NCBI GenBank assembly: GCA_037178625.1 | Contig: CM074129.1 | Coordinates: 4,649,963-4,713,962 of the forward strand | Length of the DNA: 64,000 nt | DNA from: Skeletonema tropicum | Taxonomy: Eukaryota; Bacillariophyta; Thalassiosirophyceae; Thalassiosirales; Thalassiosiraceae | Reading direction: 5' to 3' | Part shown: positions 31,995-43,598 of the stretch, one piece after another | Layout: each line of letters opens with the position of its first letter | How positions within the stretch are numbered: the first letter of the stretch is position 1 | Notes under the pieces: model-generated | Told to the model about the DNA's origin: nothing | What the model saw: the letters and a program-made list of their open reading frames with translations, nothing else | Database searches by the model: none | Made by a program: the position numbers and the translations under genes

Positions 31995-32108
31995 TTGTGC
32001 GTACCCATTTTGTGCGTACCTTGTGCGTACTTTAAGCTCATAACCTGATTTTGTGCGTACTTTTCATACTGAATTCCTATTGTAGGTTCCCTCGTAGGGT
32101 ACGCACAA
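31995..32108. promoter_or_regulatory. Five-copy TTGTGCGTAC motif cluster
   Basis: Direct copies at 31995, 32010, 32021 and 32051, and an inverted copy (GTACGCACAA) at 32099. They lie 146-260 bp upstream of the dehydrogenase ATG on its 5' side. Clustered 10-mers of one sequence in an otherwise non-repetitive spacer suggest a transcription-factor array for the dehydrogenase; no TF is assigned. Confidence 0.45.
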
Positions 32109-32555
32109 AACAAGCTGCTAGCTAGCTTTTTGCTTTTTGATGTCACACGCATTGGTATGGTATCGACCATGGTACAATAGCCGCTACTGTATTGCCACCA
32201 CGCTGCCATAAACATAAAAATAGTAATATCCAGTGAATTTATCGCAGACAACACCCTATGCAACGATTCAGCCGCCGGGTTTTATCATTACTACTGTCTA
32301 TACCACATAAATAAATAATTACTAATGCATGCTACATAAATCTCATTTCTATCTATGATGTTGCTATTTTTATCCACGCCATTGTAATATTATGGACAAT
32401 AAGTAGCCGTCTATTCTTCTACATAATAATATTGATGAGTTCCGTTCTTTACAACCGCTCGGTCCGCCGTCTGCAGGCTTATTGTTGTGGTTGAGTGTCT
32501 TAGTCTTATCATTTTTGCCATTTTGTGCACATCTTGTGTTCTTGGTGTTTTAGAG

Positions 32556-32583
32556 GTGTGTGTGTGTGGGGGGGGGGGGGGGG
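32556..32583. repeat. (TG)n followed by a 16-base G run
   Basis: TGTGTGTGTG then G16 at 32568-32583. Long G runs are length-unstable and prone to sequencing error. Confidence 0.85.
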
Positions 32584-33837
32584 CTTTAAAGGTCACTCCG
32601 AGCAGCCGAATTCTCACTTCATATCATCATCGGCGACGGGTGCGGAGGGGTAGTGCATATTAATGTTTATCTTCTTTTTATGGGTGCAGGTAAGGTGGTT
32701 GTTTAAATTTCAAATCCCAATGAAGCGGATTGCAATGATATTATCACCGCCCCTACAGCAGCCGAAACGCCACACTGCTGCGAATACGTCGCACAAGCTG
32801 GGTACGCACATTTATGGTGTATCCATCATCTCAATCATCTCATCGCATCGGCCCAAAATACTTACACAAAATCGACCAACGCATTCAACATGGCCCACAC
32901 AATCCAACAAGCAAACAAAGTCTAGAAATCAAAACAAGCATCCTAGCACTACGGCGGGGATCAGTCAGACTCAGAGCCCTCCCTCTCTATGGAGAACACA
33001 AAGCAAGGTCCACAATCCCAGTCATCATCCTCTTCGCTTAATTGTACAGATGATACTACTTCGGACCGGAGTAGCTCGACGACCGCAATCACCGCACTTA
33101 AATCTTCCCCATCGAAGCCCTACCATTACCATGTAACTAACATCCGTACCAAAGACTTGAACCTAAAACCCACTCACAAAAAGAAAGATACCCAAAAATC
33201 ACGATAATTCCATCTCTGGAGGATCATCTATCATTGAGCTGGCAGTCAAGGGGATGTTCTAAAGTTATCATTGTGTGCCAATTCTTCACAGTTACGACTC
33301 CTTGAGCCTGTGGTAAGTATATAAGGGATTCACTTGGGAAAGTGTTATCTACTATCGTCTATTGTTGCGGGAGTCAAGTACTTCTATCGACGTGAACCCA
33401 CTCAATGCAGTACATCTGCATCATAATGGAGGGGCATTCAAAGCGCTGAACTGTATGTTTTGTTATGCTGTGCTTGCTTGGGCTTGGGGCTTGGGGCACA
33501 AAAAATAATAGTAAATAATGTAAGTATGTATGATGTAGTCTTGACTGTCTGATGTAAGTACCGCATACTTCCAGTAAAGTCACTGCGACACGTACACTAT
33601 TCAGCTCACATTTTGCATTCGTCTCTTTCTGCAAGTGATACACATGTGAAGTGATGCATATGAGCTTATCAGTTGATAGAAGAGAACAGAAGCCATGTTC
33701 GAGAACCGAAGCCAACAGCTCTGAATGCACGGTTTTGGCAGAGATGGACTATCGTTATCGTACTTACACACGACAACAAATTGATAGAAATAGAAGAATT
33801 CAATCTCACTACTAAACAAATCACGAACGCAATCATC

Positions 33838-36800
33838 ATGGACATTTACTCGAAGCTCTCCTCTGCTTCCTCAAAAAGTTTTCCTCAAGATCATGCTCCA
33901 GATACAACCGAGGGAGCTGACGCTACAACCAGTCCGCTGCAATTACGGCTGGATGATCGTGAGAAGCTCTGCGAAGAAGGAAGCTTGACTCACACATCTA
34001 TTGAAGAATACGATTACGATTACGATTACGACAAGCAGGATAATGACATCAACAATGGCATGAGCATGAGCATTGAGCTCAAGTCGCCCCGCAGAAGATC
34101 ATCCATCAGCGACTACACCAAACGCTGTCTACCTGCAGATACCTTCAGCTTTCTCATTTATTCGAGCGTACAAAGTCGTCCCTTCTTCTTGGCAGCATTT
34201 GTCTTCTTACTTCAAATTGCGATACTTGTGATTCTATTCTTGGACATATTTAACTTGGATAATGATAATGCGAAGAATCCAATGGATTTCCCACCCAATG
34301 TAGAATACCCTGTGAGAGTCTCAGAGGTCTTAGCCATCATGATTGCTATCATCACTCAAGAGGATATAAGGAAGGCGGTGTCCTTGTTACGAGATGGGTT
34401 TGATGAGAATCTACAGAAGAAATTCAAAGGGGCCACTTTTGAGAGATGGGTGCTATCCATTGCATCACGTGCATCTGAAGGGTTGCTGGGATTGTTTGTT
34501 ACTTTCCTTTTGATCATGCGATCGAGCTCAGTCCTGGATTTATTGCTGAACTTTTTGGCCGTCGAATTTGTGACCATGCTTGATGATGTGGTAAGCTGTT
34601 CTTTAGGAACAATATTGCACAAAATTGTAATGGAATATTGCTGTCTCACTCTATCGTCCCATGCTCATACATCATGACAGGTGTTTGCACTGATATCCGA
34701 AGGATTTCTAGGAAGGTTGCTGAAGAGGGAAGCGACAATGGTATCCAATACGTGCTATCATGTGAGCCATCGCTCCGTTGATTCGAGGGCTGCAATGATT
34801 GTGACAGTTGCGTATTTTGTCGTTCTCTTCACTGCCTTCTTCGCTGGTTGGGGCGTTATCTTCTGGCAGCAAAAGAGAGGCGAATATTTGTGTGATCATA
34901 TCTTTGCTCAATTTGGTGATGAGGTAGTGCCGATGCTGGGAACGTTCACTGGATTATTTCATCGACATTCTAAGCAGTTTGGTGGTAGATTGAGTTTCAG
35001 AGACGATCAAGATGAAGGGGCTTTGCTGGCATACTGTCTTGAAGAGAAACGTTGGACACTCTCCCTAACAAAAGATGTTCTTGACCCATGTAACAATTGG
35101 TATGCCGCATCCTCCGAGTCTGTCGATTTCGATGTGTTGGCGACTGCGAATACACAATGGGTAGTCAAACCCTCTCCAACAACAAAGCGATTCTTACCTT
35201 TGAGACAACATTTCCTTGCCTGCTATGTGAAACTCGAGTGTGAATCGGGGGATTATGGTTTGAGGTGCGAACATCCAGCACCTTGTCAAAGGTTGGAGAT
35301 TGACCCTCGAGACAAAGGCTTCGTCAAGACAGGTGGTAGTTATTTTGCTAGCAAGTATCATCGGCTTGAAGGCGCCGAAACATACAGCCACCCAGTTTAC
35401 ACAAGCCTTCATGATGATGAGACTCCTGACGATGGAACTGACTTCATTGTATTCACTGGGATGCGCTGGATATTGAGCTCGAAGTATTCGTTTCCAGGGC
35501 TGACAGATATCACCGACAGAGCTGGGCTAGTTGAATATTTCTCTCAATTCCATGGGCACTTCACTAATTATAGTGCCTTGTATGTCAGCGACCCTGTTCT
35601 TACAGACTCAACAGTAGACACCACGGCATCGCCTATGAGCTTACGATGGCGATACACTATGAATGGTGGAGATCAAAGACTACGGCCTGATCTGCAAAAA
35701 GACTTTATCGATGCATCGTTCTTTTGTGCCGAGTGTAACAACACAACAAATCCGTGCTATTACGGAGCTGTGTGTCAACCGGATGGTTCTTGTGAAGCAA
35801 ATTGTCCGAACAACGCCTCAGGTACACTGTGCCAAATACCTCCTATTTCGAATGCACAGTGCGATCAATACTTCAACAGCATCAAATTCGATTTTGATGG
35901 AGGTGATTGCTGTGGTCACACCTGCAGGAGCACCCACGAGAATACATGCGGTAAGGCAGATGGAGGTTTCATTGATACAGGGTATCCTTGGTGTAAAAGT
36001 GCAGAAAATGAATGGCAATTAAGTGGAGATCCAGTATATGGAGTTAGCAGTGCGTCAAGATCCGGTCTCGCTGTTGCTTTAAGCGGGAAGGGCACAATTC
36101 TTGCTGTTGCCGATCCTGGTGAGTCTATCGTCCGGTTGTTTGACAAGGTTGGGGCAGAGTGGATTGAAAGAGGTCAAGTCCGAGGTCCGCCAGAATCGGA
36201 TTTCGGTCTTGCAATTAGTTTGTCTGACGAGTCTTTCAACATCGCACGTAATCCGCTCTCGTCCCCGATTGTTACTCTGGCAGTGGGAGCACCCAATTTC
36301 AAGACCAAGTCGTTGGGGTATGGGTTTGTTCGTATCTTCAAGTGCTCTTCGATTGGGTGCATGCAAAAAGGCGACGACATTTTTGGCAGCGCAAATGGAA
36401 GAATCGGCAGCAGCCTTTCGATTGCAAAAGACGGTAAAAGTATAGCAATCGGAGGTGGCACTGATATGGAATCGTTTTCTTCTGCAGGGAGTGCTAATGC
36501 TAATGGAGAGGTAAAAGTGTACACTTGGTCCAAGGATAAGAGTTGGCAGCAAAAAGGAGATGGAACAATTTTTACGAGAGCATTGCTAAAAAGTGAGATC
36601 ACAGAATTAGTAGAACCTGGGAGAGGTCAACAAATGCCCATCGTGTACATGCAACAAGGTCATTATGTTTCATTATCCGGTGATTATCTAGCTTTGGGTA
36701 CACTAGAAGGGGATAAAATCGAAGCCTCAGGTACGGCATCAAAGATGAATTTGATAACTCAAGTGTACAAGTGGGGTGAAAATGGATGGATGAAATTGGG

Positions 36801-37747
36801 CAATAGAATAGACAAGGAATTCTATTTTGACGAGTCCGTCAGGGATCAATGGCCGCTTAAACCTGTTGTGATCAAAGGGAGTATACTGGCAATTGGTTCC
36901 AAATCGTCTGTCGATGTCTACTCGTGGAATGAAGCAGCATGGGAGTGGAAGCCGAGGGAGATGGTGTTGAAGGATTCTGAGATTGATGGCTTGTTAGGGT
37001 GAGTATTCATTTCATTCAGTACTTCCTTGCGTGGGTGAATGACTTTTCTCTGATCTAGCACTTGCATGCACCTCCAGTTGGTCAGTGGATCTGAGTGAAG
37101 ATGGAAGCATTCTGGCAGTCGGAACAGATGTCGAAAACCCGCAGCCAAATGATGAATCCATACGCATGTATAAATGGAATGGCACACACTACAGGGCGCT
37201 GTTTAATGGAGTAGCAGCAGGCCCTGCCTCATCTGTTTCTCTCTCTAGTGACGGAAAAGCTGTCGCAGTTGGGTTACCATTCGATGCGTGGAAGGGTGGC
37301 TCGACAAGAGTGTATAGCTTTCGTCCTCCCTCTCCATGTGACGATCCTTCTGAAGTACCCCTGCACATCTCATTCACTACAGATGCCAGCCCTGAGGAGA
37401 CGAGTTGGGAGCTACAGGTTGATTCACAAACCAGGTGGATAAGCGGCTCACTTTCAGGTCACAAGTACACTACATATGTTAAGGACATGTGTGTTCCAGC
37501 CACATCATGTGTGAAGTTCTTCGTTAATGATGCTCAAGGAGATGGAGTGAGTTCTCGTTTGGATGTTGTAAATCACTTGTCCTATCTACTTTTTCGTTCA
37601 GCTCGCTCAACTAACAATTTCTTCCTGACGCAGCTGAGTCGTCCTGGTATCTTTGTGTTAATGCTCAATGGCACAGAAGTCGCACGGGGTAGCGGGAACT
37701 ATGGGAGACATATCACAAAGAGCATCGGCAATTGCACTAATAGTTGA
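33838..37747 (+). CDS. Multi-pass membrane protein with Notch-repeat-like motif and predicted beta-propeller, four exons
   Basis: Exons 33838-34590, 34681-36998, 37078-37546 and 37634-37747; all introns GT-AG, 1217 aa. Hydrophobic segments near residues 116-138, 205-250 and 289-313 suggest several membrane passes, with a cytosolic N-terminus (Ser/Asp/Tyr-rich). The large second half holds: a Cys-containing region, an EGF-like cluster (CNNTTNPCYYGAVCQ...C), an LNR/Notch-like motif CDQYF...FDFDGGDCC (about residue 650), repeated blades of the form G-x-x-V-A-L-S-x-x-G-x-x-L-A-V...V-x-x-F/Y...W (about 700-1120), and a terminal Cys domain (CDDPSEVPLHISFTTD...PGIFVLMLNGTEV). A diatom cell-surface receptor or adhesion role is inferred. 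The last intron (87 bp) has no in-frame stop, so it could also be read through. A broken paralogue lies at 61674-63812. Confidence 0.8.
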
Positions 37748-38625
37748 AGAGATCAAGTCTATCTCACTCTTTTGGCCTGGTTGCAGTAGACTGACGATAA
37801 TATTGAAGACAAATTAAATTGTAAAGTATGCCTAGCGATGTTACTGTTATCACCAGCCATTTGATCTGATGTCTCTCCACTCTGCTACTGGTACTGGTCA
37901 AAAAAGTATGAGGCCTTTGGCTCAGGCCTGCCTACTTACCGGGATACATAGTTGGCTTGTGGGGGTGCCTACTTACCAAGACCAAGAGAAGATCAGACAC
38001 CTTATAAGTACCAATCGAGCGAGGAATCGCGATACAAGTATACAAGTTAAGTCCAAAGTTGCAATTGCAATGAGTCATAGTTCTCAATGTAGGAGTTGGG
38101 TCATTGCTGTTGTCATGTCAACGTTTTCCATGGATTGTTATAGCAAGTTCTATGACCTCATGGAGCACATTCTTATTCGCATCGCGGTGGAGTGGGCTCC
38201 GCGATGGGTTGATTGCAATGTCACTCGCAGCAATGCTTTTTCTCGATCTCTCTACAAAAGTAAGCAAGTGTCATAGCAGACGCGCTCGATACTCACAGAC
38301 CTCCATTCACTTGTCAAAAGCTTCCAATGCTGTATGTAGGTGTAGGAGATCGATCAACGAATGATTAGTATAGGTAATTCGTTGTAGAATTACATTTGAG
38401 GCAACCCATTCATTCATTCATTCCTCCAGAGATGCAGCATTTGATGTGGGAGTGTGCTAGTGCCAGGTGAATTCGAAATTCTCATGAAGTAAAGATTACT
38501 GAAATCGCATAGATTGATTGCCAAATATGTAATATGATTTAACTATGTAATGTTACATTTTTACTGTTCTACTATCTTCTATATATCCTTATATGATGGT
38601 GACATTGACATTGCCATTTCGTGTC
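37748..38625. other. 3' flank of the propeller gene and start of the inverted repeat
   Basis: 37748-37950 aligns with the 3' flank of the paralogue (63813-64000), including the phrase GAGGCCTTTGGCTCAGGC, which recurs at about 39283 and about 63970. The left arm of the large inverted repeat begins at about 38250. No gene supported. Confidence 0.55.
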
Positions 38626-39330
38626 TCATTGCTGTCTAGCATGCAGACCAAACATCTTGAGGAAGTCAAGATCAATCTGCTCTAAAGCTGATTCATCATA
38701 TTCCTCGTCTTCGAAATCTCCCAAAAGATCATCCATCAGGAGATCCGTATGACACTCATACGACACTCGTGTTCGTCGCTTGACGATAGTGGATCCTCTT
38801 AAGACCTCCTTTAAGCTTGTAGGAGACATATCGGGCTCATCACGACTGAACGCCGTCCTTCGGACAACGGGGATAGAATAGTAGAGGAACGGGTCGTCTT
38901 GCTTCAGCGATTGCAGGTCTTGTGCACTCAGGGTACCAATATCAATATCGATTTCTATCGGCTCCGGGTGGCAGGGTGCAGTAGTTGTGTGCACTGGTTC
39001 GGAGCTGGAAGAAGCCGAGGATTGGTCCTCCTTGATGATGAAGGGAGTCGTCTTGGTTGATCTGGCGTTGCACATTATTGTATCGTGAGGATGCAGTTGT
39101 ATCTTCTAGAAGTAAGTTAACAGTGTAGCTTGTTTGGCTTGGGCGGAATGTTAAGTATGTTTTTGTTCGATGGAGAACAATTTTATGTGCAGTTGGAGCT
39201 CAGTTGTGAGTTGATCATGTGTTTGAATTTGGCCGAGTGAGAGCTGGTAAATTATGATTGGGGTCAGAAGTAAGAGGCCTTTGGCTCAGGCATGCCTACT
39301 TCCCGGGATAGTTGGCATGGGCACGGTAGG
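38250..39330. repeat. Large inverted repeat, left arm
   Basis: Reverse-complementary to about 39835-41330 (excluding the MITE at 40871-41233), with high identity around the ORF and looser identity outside. The spacer between arms is about 39331-39834 and contains yet another partial copy of the GAGGCCTTTGG phrase. Confidence 0.85.
38626..39075 (-). CDS. 149-aa acidic hypothetical protein, inverted-repeat copy 1
   Basis: ATG 39075, TGA at 38626. Ser/Thr-rich N-terminus, IEIDIDIGTLSAQDLQSL, LRGSTIVKRRTRVSYECH, TDLLMDDLLGDFEDEEYDES and a hydrophobic end. No domain recognised. It differs from the copy at 40112 only by Glu instead of Lys near residue 16 (one base). The flanks of both copies are conserved too, including the region just upstream of the ATG. 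Confidence 0.6.
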   Translation of the reverse strand: MCNARSTKTTPFIIKEDQSSASSSSEPVHTTTAPCHPEPIEIDIDIGTLSAQDLQSLKQDDPFLYYSIPVVRRTAFSRDEPDMSPTSLKEVLRGSTIVKRRTRVSYECHTDLLMDDLLGDFEDEEYDESALEQIDLDFLKMFGLHARQQ

Positions 39331-40111
39331 CCACATACCAAGACCAAGATCTTATTTGGTCGTGAAAGATGAGAGCTGGTAAATTTTGAGTGGGATCAAA
39401 AGTCATACAGAGGCCTTTGGATCAGGCCACGCGATTTAGGCGGCGTGTGGGCGTGCCCGCAACACGGTCTGGTGTGGTGGTCATTTTGATGGAGGGTTAC
39501 CCGATTATCTGCAGTTTTGGGGCGCAATACATCGGGCATCAACTCACAGCCAAAGTTGCACCGAGTTGTTCTCAAAGTAGAAATTGGGTCATTGCTTTAG
39601 CCACGTCAACACATTTATTGTGATGTCATGTTCGAAGAACTCCGCTTGGCATGCACGGTTGGTTTTCTGTGCATCGTTTTATTGGCCTCCGCTCCCTAAT
39701 AAACGAAAATTGGCAAAGACCTCTTTCGAGCCTTTACCTGCTCTCGCTCGCTCACTCAGCCCAATCAACAGGACCACAATTCGACATTCCGTCAAGTCAT
39801 ATTTCAAAGTAGGAATTTGGTCATTGCTGTAGTCACGTCAAATAAATAGCACTCACGCCAACTATCCCGGTAGGCCTACCTACCTGAGCCAAGGCCTGTC
39901 TCTCTTCCTTTAATCCTAATCCTAATTTACCAGATCTCTCCCTCAAACTGACTACGACCAAATTAGAACAAAAACACAACTCACAACTGAGCTCCAACTG
40001 CACATAAAATTGTTTTCCGTCAATCAAACATAACATTTCGCCCAAGCCAAACAAGCTACACTGTCAACTTACTTCTAGAAGTTACCTACCTCCTCACGAT
40101 ACAATAATATA
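39076..40111. other. Spacer and inner parts of the inverted-repeat arms
   Basis: Includes matching upstream sequences of the two 149-aa ORFs (about 39100-39250 and 39960-40090), which therefore share promoter DNA, and a central unique part at about 39450-39830. No further gene. Confidence 0.55.
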
Positions 40112-40561
40112 ATGTGCAACGCTAGATCAACCAAGACGACTCCCTTCATCATCAAGAAGGACCAATCCTCGGCTTCTTCCAGCTCCGAACCAGTGCACAC
40201 AACTACTGCACCCTGCCACCCAGAGCCGATAGAAATCGATATTGATATTGGTACCCTGAGTGCACAAGACCTGCAATCGCTGAAGCAAGACGACCCGTTC
40301 CTCTACTATTCTATCCCCGTTGTCCGAAGGACGGCGTTCAGTCGTGATGAGCCCGATATGTCTCCTACAAGCTTAAAGGAGGTCTTAAGAGGATCCACTA
40401 TCGTCAAGCGACGAACACGAGTGTCGTATGAGTGTCATACGGATCTCCTGATGGATGATCTTTTGGGAGATTTCGAAGACGAGGAATATGATGAATCAGC
40501 TTTAGAGCAGATTGATCTTGACTTCCTCAAGATGTTTGGTCTGCATGCTAGACAGCAATGA
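40112..40561 (+). CDS. 149-aa acidic hypothetical protein, inverted-repeat copy 2
   Basis: ATG 40112, TGA at 40561. One residue different from copy 1 (Lys instead of Glu near residue 16). The two ORFs face away from the palindrome centre and would be transcribed divergently from similar promoters. Retention of an almost unchanged frame in both arms fits either a recent inversion-duplication or selection or gene conversion. Confidence 0.6.
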   Translation: MCNARSTKTTPFIIKKDQSSASSSSEPVHTTTAPCHPEPIEIDIDIGTLSAQDLQSLKQDDPFLYYSIPVVRRTAFSRDEPDMSPTSLKEVLRGSTIVKRRTRVSYECHTDLLMDDLLGDFEDEEYDESALEQIDLDFLKMFGLHARQQ

Positions 40562-40870
40562 GACACGAAATGGCAATGTCAATGTCACCATCATATAAGG
40601 ATATATAGAAGATAGTAGAACAGTAAAAATGTAACAATACATAGTTATATCATTTTACATTTTTGGCAATCAATCTATGCGATTTCAGTACTTAATCTTT
40701 ACTTCATACGAATTTCGAATTCACCTGGCACTAGCACACTCCCACATCAAATGCTGCATCTCTGGAGGAATGAATGAATGGTTTGGCTGATGCAAAAAGC
40801 CTCAAATGTAATTCTACAACGAATTATATACCTACTACTTAGTCATTCGTTGATCGGTCTCCTAAGTACA

Positions 40871-41233
40871 CATATCCCAACCATTTTGAAATCGGTACCT
40901 CGGTACCGATTTGCTGTTGGGCCCAGTACCCGTAGGGCTTGAAATCGGTACCTCGGTACCGATTTGCTACTCCGACTTGTTAGTGTCAAAGCTAGCGAGT
41001 AGAGTACAGCTCCTTTTGTGTTTTTCCCTCAAAAAACAAGTAGTAGCCCTTCTACGCAATAAAGTAACTAAAGGCCACACTAACGCCTTACTTTTTTCTC
41101 ACATTTTGCACGAGGCCTACTGCCTATTTTGAAATCGGTACCGAGGTACCGATTTGCCTCTCACGTAGAAACATACCAGAGTTCTACACAAATCGGTACC
41201 GAGGTACCGATTTCAAAAAATGGTTGGGATATG
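40871..41233. mobile_element. 363-bp MITE with nested GGTACC palindromes
   Basis: Terminal inverted repeats start CATATCCCAACCATTTT and run about 45 bp into GAAATCGGTACC/TCGGTACCGATTTG. The motif AAATCGGTAC...GTACCGATTT occurs four times (near 40889, 40941, 41133, 41192), two at each end in opposite orientation. It interrupts the right arm of the inverted repeat; the left arm is the empty site. TA dinucleotides flank both ends but the exact target duplication is unclear. No ORF inside, so non-autonomous. Confidence 0.7.
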
Positions 41234-41330
41234 TATAGCATTGGAGGCTTTTGCTGCTCGCTTGTCGACTGAATGGAGGTCTGTGAGTATCGAGCGCGTC
41301 TGCTATGACACTTACTTTTTGTAGAGAGAT

Positions 41331-43165
41331 CGAGTAAAGCACTGCTACTTATGAAAGATAGCGTCGAATAAGAGTCTGACGCTGTTCTACCCAAGCTTCT
41401 GATGCTGCTGCTGCTGCGAATGCACATTGATCGAAGATTGGGATGCACGGATGACGACGTCCAGAGTTTGTTCAAGAACAAATCGCAATCCATATCTATT
41501 TCATCTTGCTTGGTGGCTTTCGGCTTGCTAATTATCTTCGATGATAATGTGGATTTGTTGAATAATAATGAATGCTTTTCATTTGTAAGATTTGTTGCTT
41601 GTGGAGAGGGCTTGTCGTGCAGTGAATGTCGTGCGTAGCTGGGTCTTGCTTGTCACGAAGCCCAGCTCGGGCAAGCGGCGATTATCGGATTCAGCATGAA
41701 TACAAGCCCCAATGAATACTGGCACCAAAACATTCCCACACACATATAGAAATCGCTCTTGAACAGCTGCAGCTGTTTCTCGTTGATGTTTCATCGTTGA
41801 TACGAATTATTGTAGGCAAGCTAAAGGCAAAAGCACAAGTTGCATGGAGGTGGAGGAGATACATAGGCGTGCTTTGAGTATTGAGTACCGGATGTGTTTT
41901 TCCACTCGAAACAGCAGGAATCCAGAAGATTTTGCAGCCAACACCATCCATCCAAGCTACATAGTGATGAAAAAAACTGACCAAGAAAAAAACTGACCAA
42001 CTTTTTGCCCCGCCATCACCACTCACAAAAGTGGCAAACAACCATGTCATCACCCCCCCTACTACGCACTACACTAGACATTCGACAAAAATGGTCTATA
42101 GGAATGCTAAACTAAAGACTATTAAAATCTAACTAGTCTTTGGTTGAACTAATTATAGTTAATCTACATGGAGATATTATGATGTGCATTCTAGCATTTC
42201 TGCTATTGTAGTAAAAATCTCTAACTAAAAATCGCCTCCAGCCCCCCCATGGTCTACGCTACTCCACAACTGTGGGGCGAATATAGGAGGTGTGATGTTG
42301 ACCAGTGGCTCTATCGAAAGCTAATAACTTGGGCTATCACATTATATCCGGATAGGGGTGGATATGTCTACTGGGGACGCATGTATTAGACTGCGGAGGT
42401 GTCGACATGGTAATTGACCAACATTTTGCAATAATTGACCAACATTTTGTGCGCGGTGTGCTAGTAAAATGCCTTCAATAAGTTCCACGTGCTTAAGTTT
42501 CAGGGTATCTTTGCACTCTTCGATCTCGGTCATTTTCCAGCCGATTAAGCCGCCCATTGAAGCTGACTGCGGCTGAGGTAATGCTCATTCGTGTACGTCC
42601 AATTATCACTATGATTGGTCGGGTATTGACTGAGATCGAAGCACTCAAAGAATGTAATATTGATTGATTTGGACGCTTTTAGACCCCGAATCAGTCTGTT
42701 CCTTTATCGCTAATATTCATCTTTTTACGTGATAAAATGCAGATGTTAGCGATATCTGAGATCTAATTCAATCCAAAAATTCAGGGTATCTTTTCATTTC
42801 CATTTCACAACCGCAACATGTTCATTCGTCGCCTCTTTGACCTCCCTCACAGTAATACGCATGGGTCCATGCCAATAAATCACTGCGCCCCGTCCTATCC
42901 ACTCCCTTGCCATGCTCTGAGATGAATTTTGGGCTTGGCGGAGTCGCCAATGACTCTCAGTACACTCTGAAATGACCGTGGGTCAAAAATACATACTTCG
43001 TCTTCATGACAATATAGTGCATATCGGGCACTGGTACTTGTCTCAAGGCTCCAATCCCGTCTTAGAAAGCGTTATTATGGTCATAGAAAAGAATGGGTGC
43101 GGTTGGGATGTTTCGCCAACCGTTATTTGGAAGATAATTTGATGTGACGTAAATAATGACTTAAC
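41331..43165. other. Intergenic 5' of the copia insertion
   Basis: No supported gene. Small local duplications: AAAAACTGACCAA twice near 41970-42000 and ATTGACCAACATTTTG twice near 42413-42447. The stretch near 42640-42850 is AT-rich without long ORFs. Confidence 0.45.
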
Positions 43166-43170
43166 CCGGG

Positions 43171-43572
43171 TGTAATAGTTCACTTAGTTGATGAGGGAGA
43201 CGTTAGCGTATCCGTCGATGGAGGTGTCTGAGTGGTTGTAGAACTCAAACACCAATAGATAAAAGGAGATGTAGGGCGTTGAATCAATTCGATTGGACTG
43301 TATACTTCTGTTTTACTTGATGGATTATTTTCTATTATATAACTACTTGCTCCACATGAGGATGCTCTGCCAAGCAAAGCTTCACGAGAGCCTTGACACC
43401 TGGGAAGACCCGGATGTCAATCCTAAGATTAGATGTGTCAGATGACTGATTCTGACATCCTAACATCATTCACAAGCGGTATTCCTTGACGTGGAACTAC
43501 CTAAACTAAACCTAAACTAAAGTTCTTTTCCATACAATTGGGGATTGCCATCTAAGACGGCTATCCATCACA
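43171..43572 (-). repeat. 3' LTR of the copia element
   Basis: 402 bp, TG...CA termini. On the minus strand the LTR is preceded by a purine-rich tract (GAGAAGGAG at 43573-43581), the likely polypurine tract for plus-strand priming. Confidence 0.93.
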
Positions 43573-43598
43573 CTCCTTCTCAGAGATCCTCATGTGTT

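Larger units (their letters stand above)
31850..33837. other. Intergenic between divergent genes
   Basis: Nearly 2 kb. Holds a cluster of TTGTGCGTAC motifs (31995-32108) near the dehydrogenase start and a TG/G-run microsatellite (32556-32583). Open frames at 32663-33207 are overlapping and low-complexity, with no domain. No gene supported. Confidence 0.5.
39835..41330. repeat. Large inverted repeat, right arm
   Basis: Partner of 38250-39330. Homology runs from about 39840 to 40868, is interrupted by the MITE at 40871-41233, and resumes at 41234-41330 (phrase GACGCGCTCGATACTCACAG in the left arm, reversed here). Confidence 0.85.

Noticed and set aside
32663..33207. Overlapping plus-strand ORFs
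   Set aside because: Low-complexity, two competing frames, no start context or domain.
33673..33837. Earlier start for the membrane/propeller gene
   Set aside because: The upstream in-frame extension begins with TTG and is not membrane- or domain-like; ATG 33838 is the first Met.
34591..34680. Coding continuation of exon 1 to a TGA at 34677
   Set aside because: GTAAGC...ACAG boundaries restore an exact codon join to the next exon, so this is an intron.
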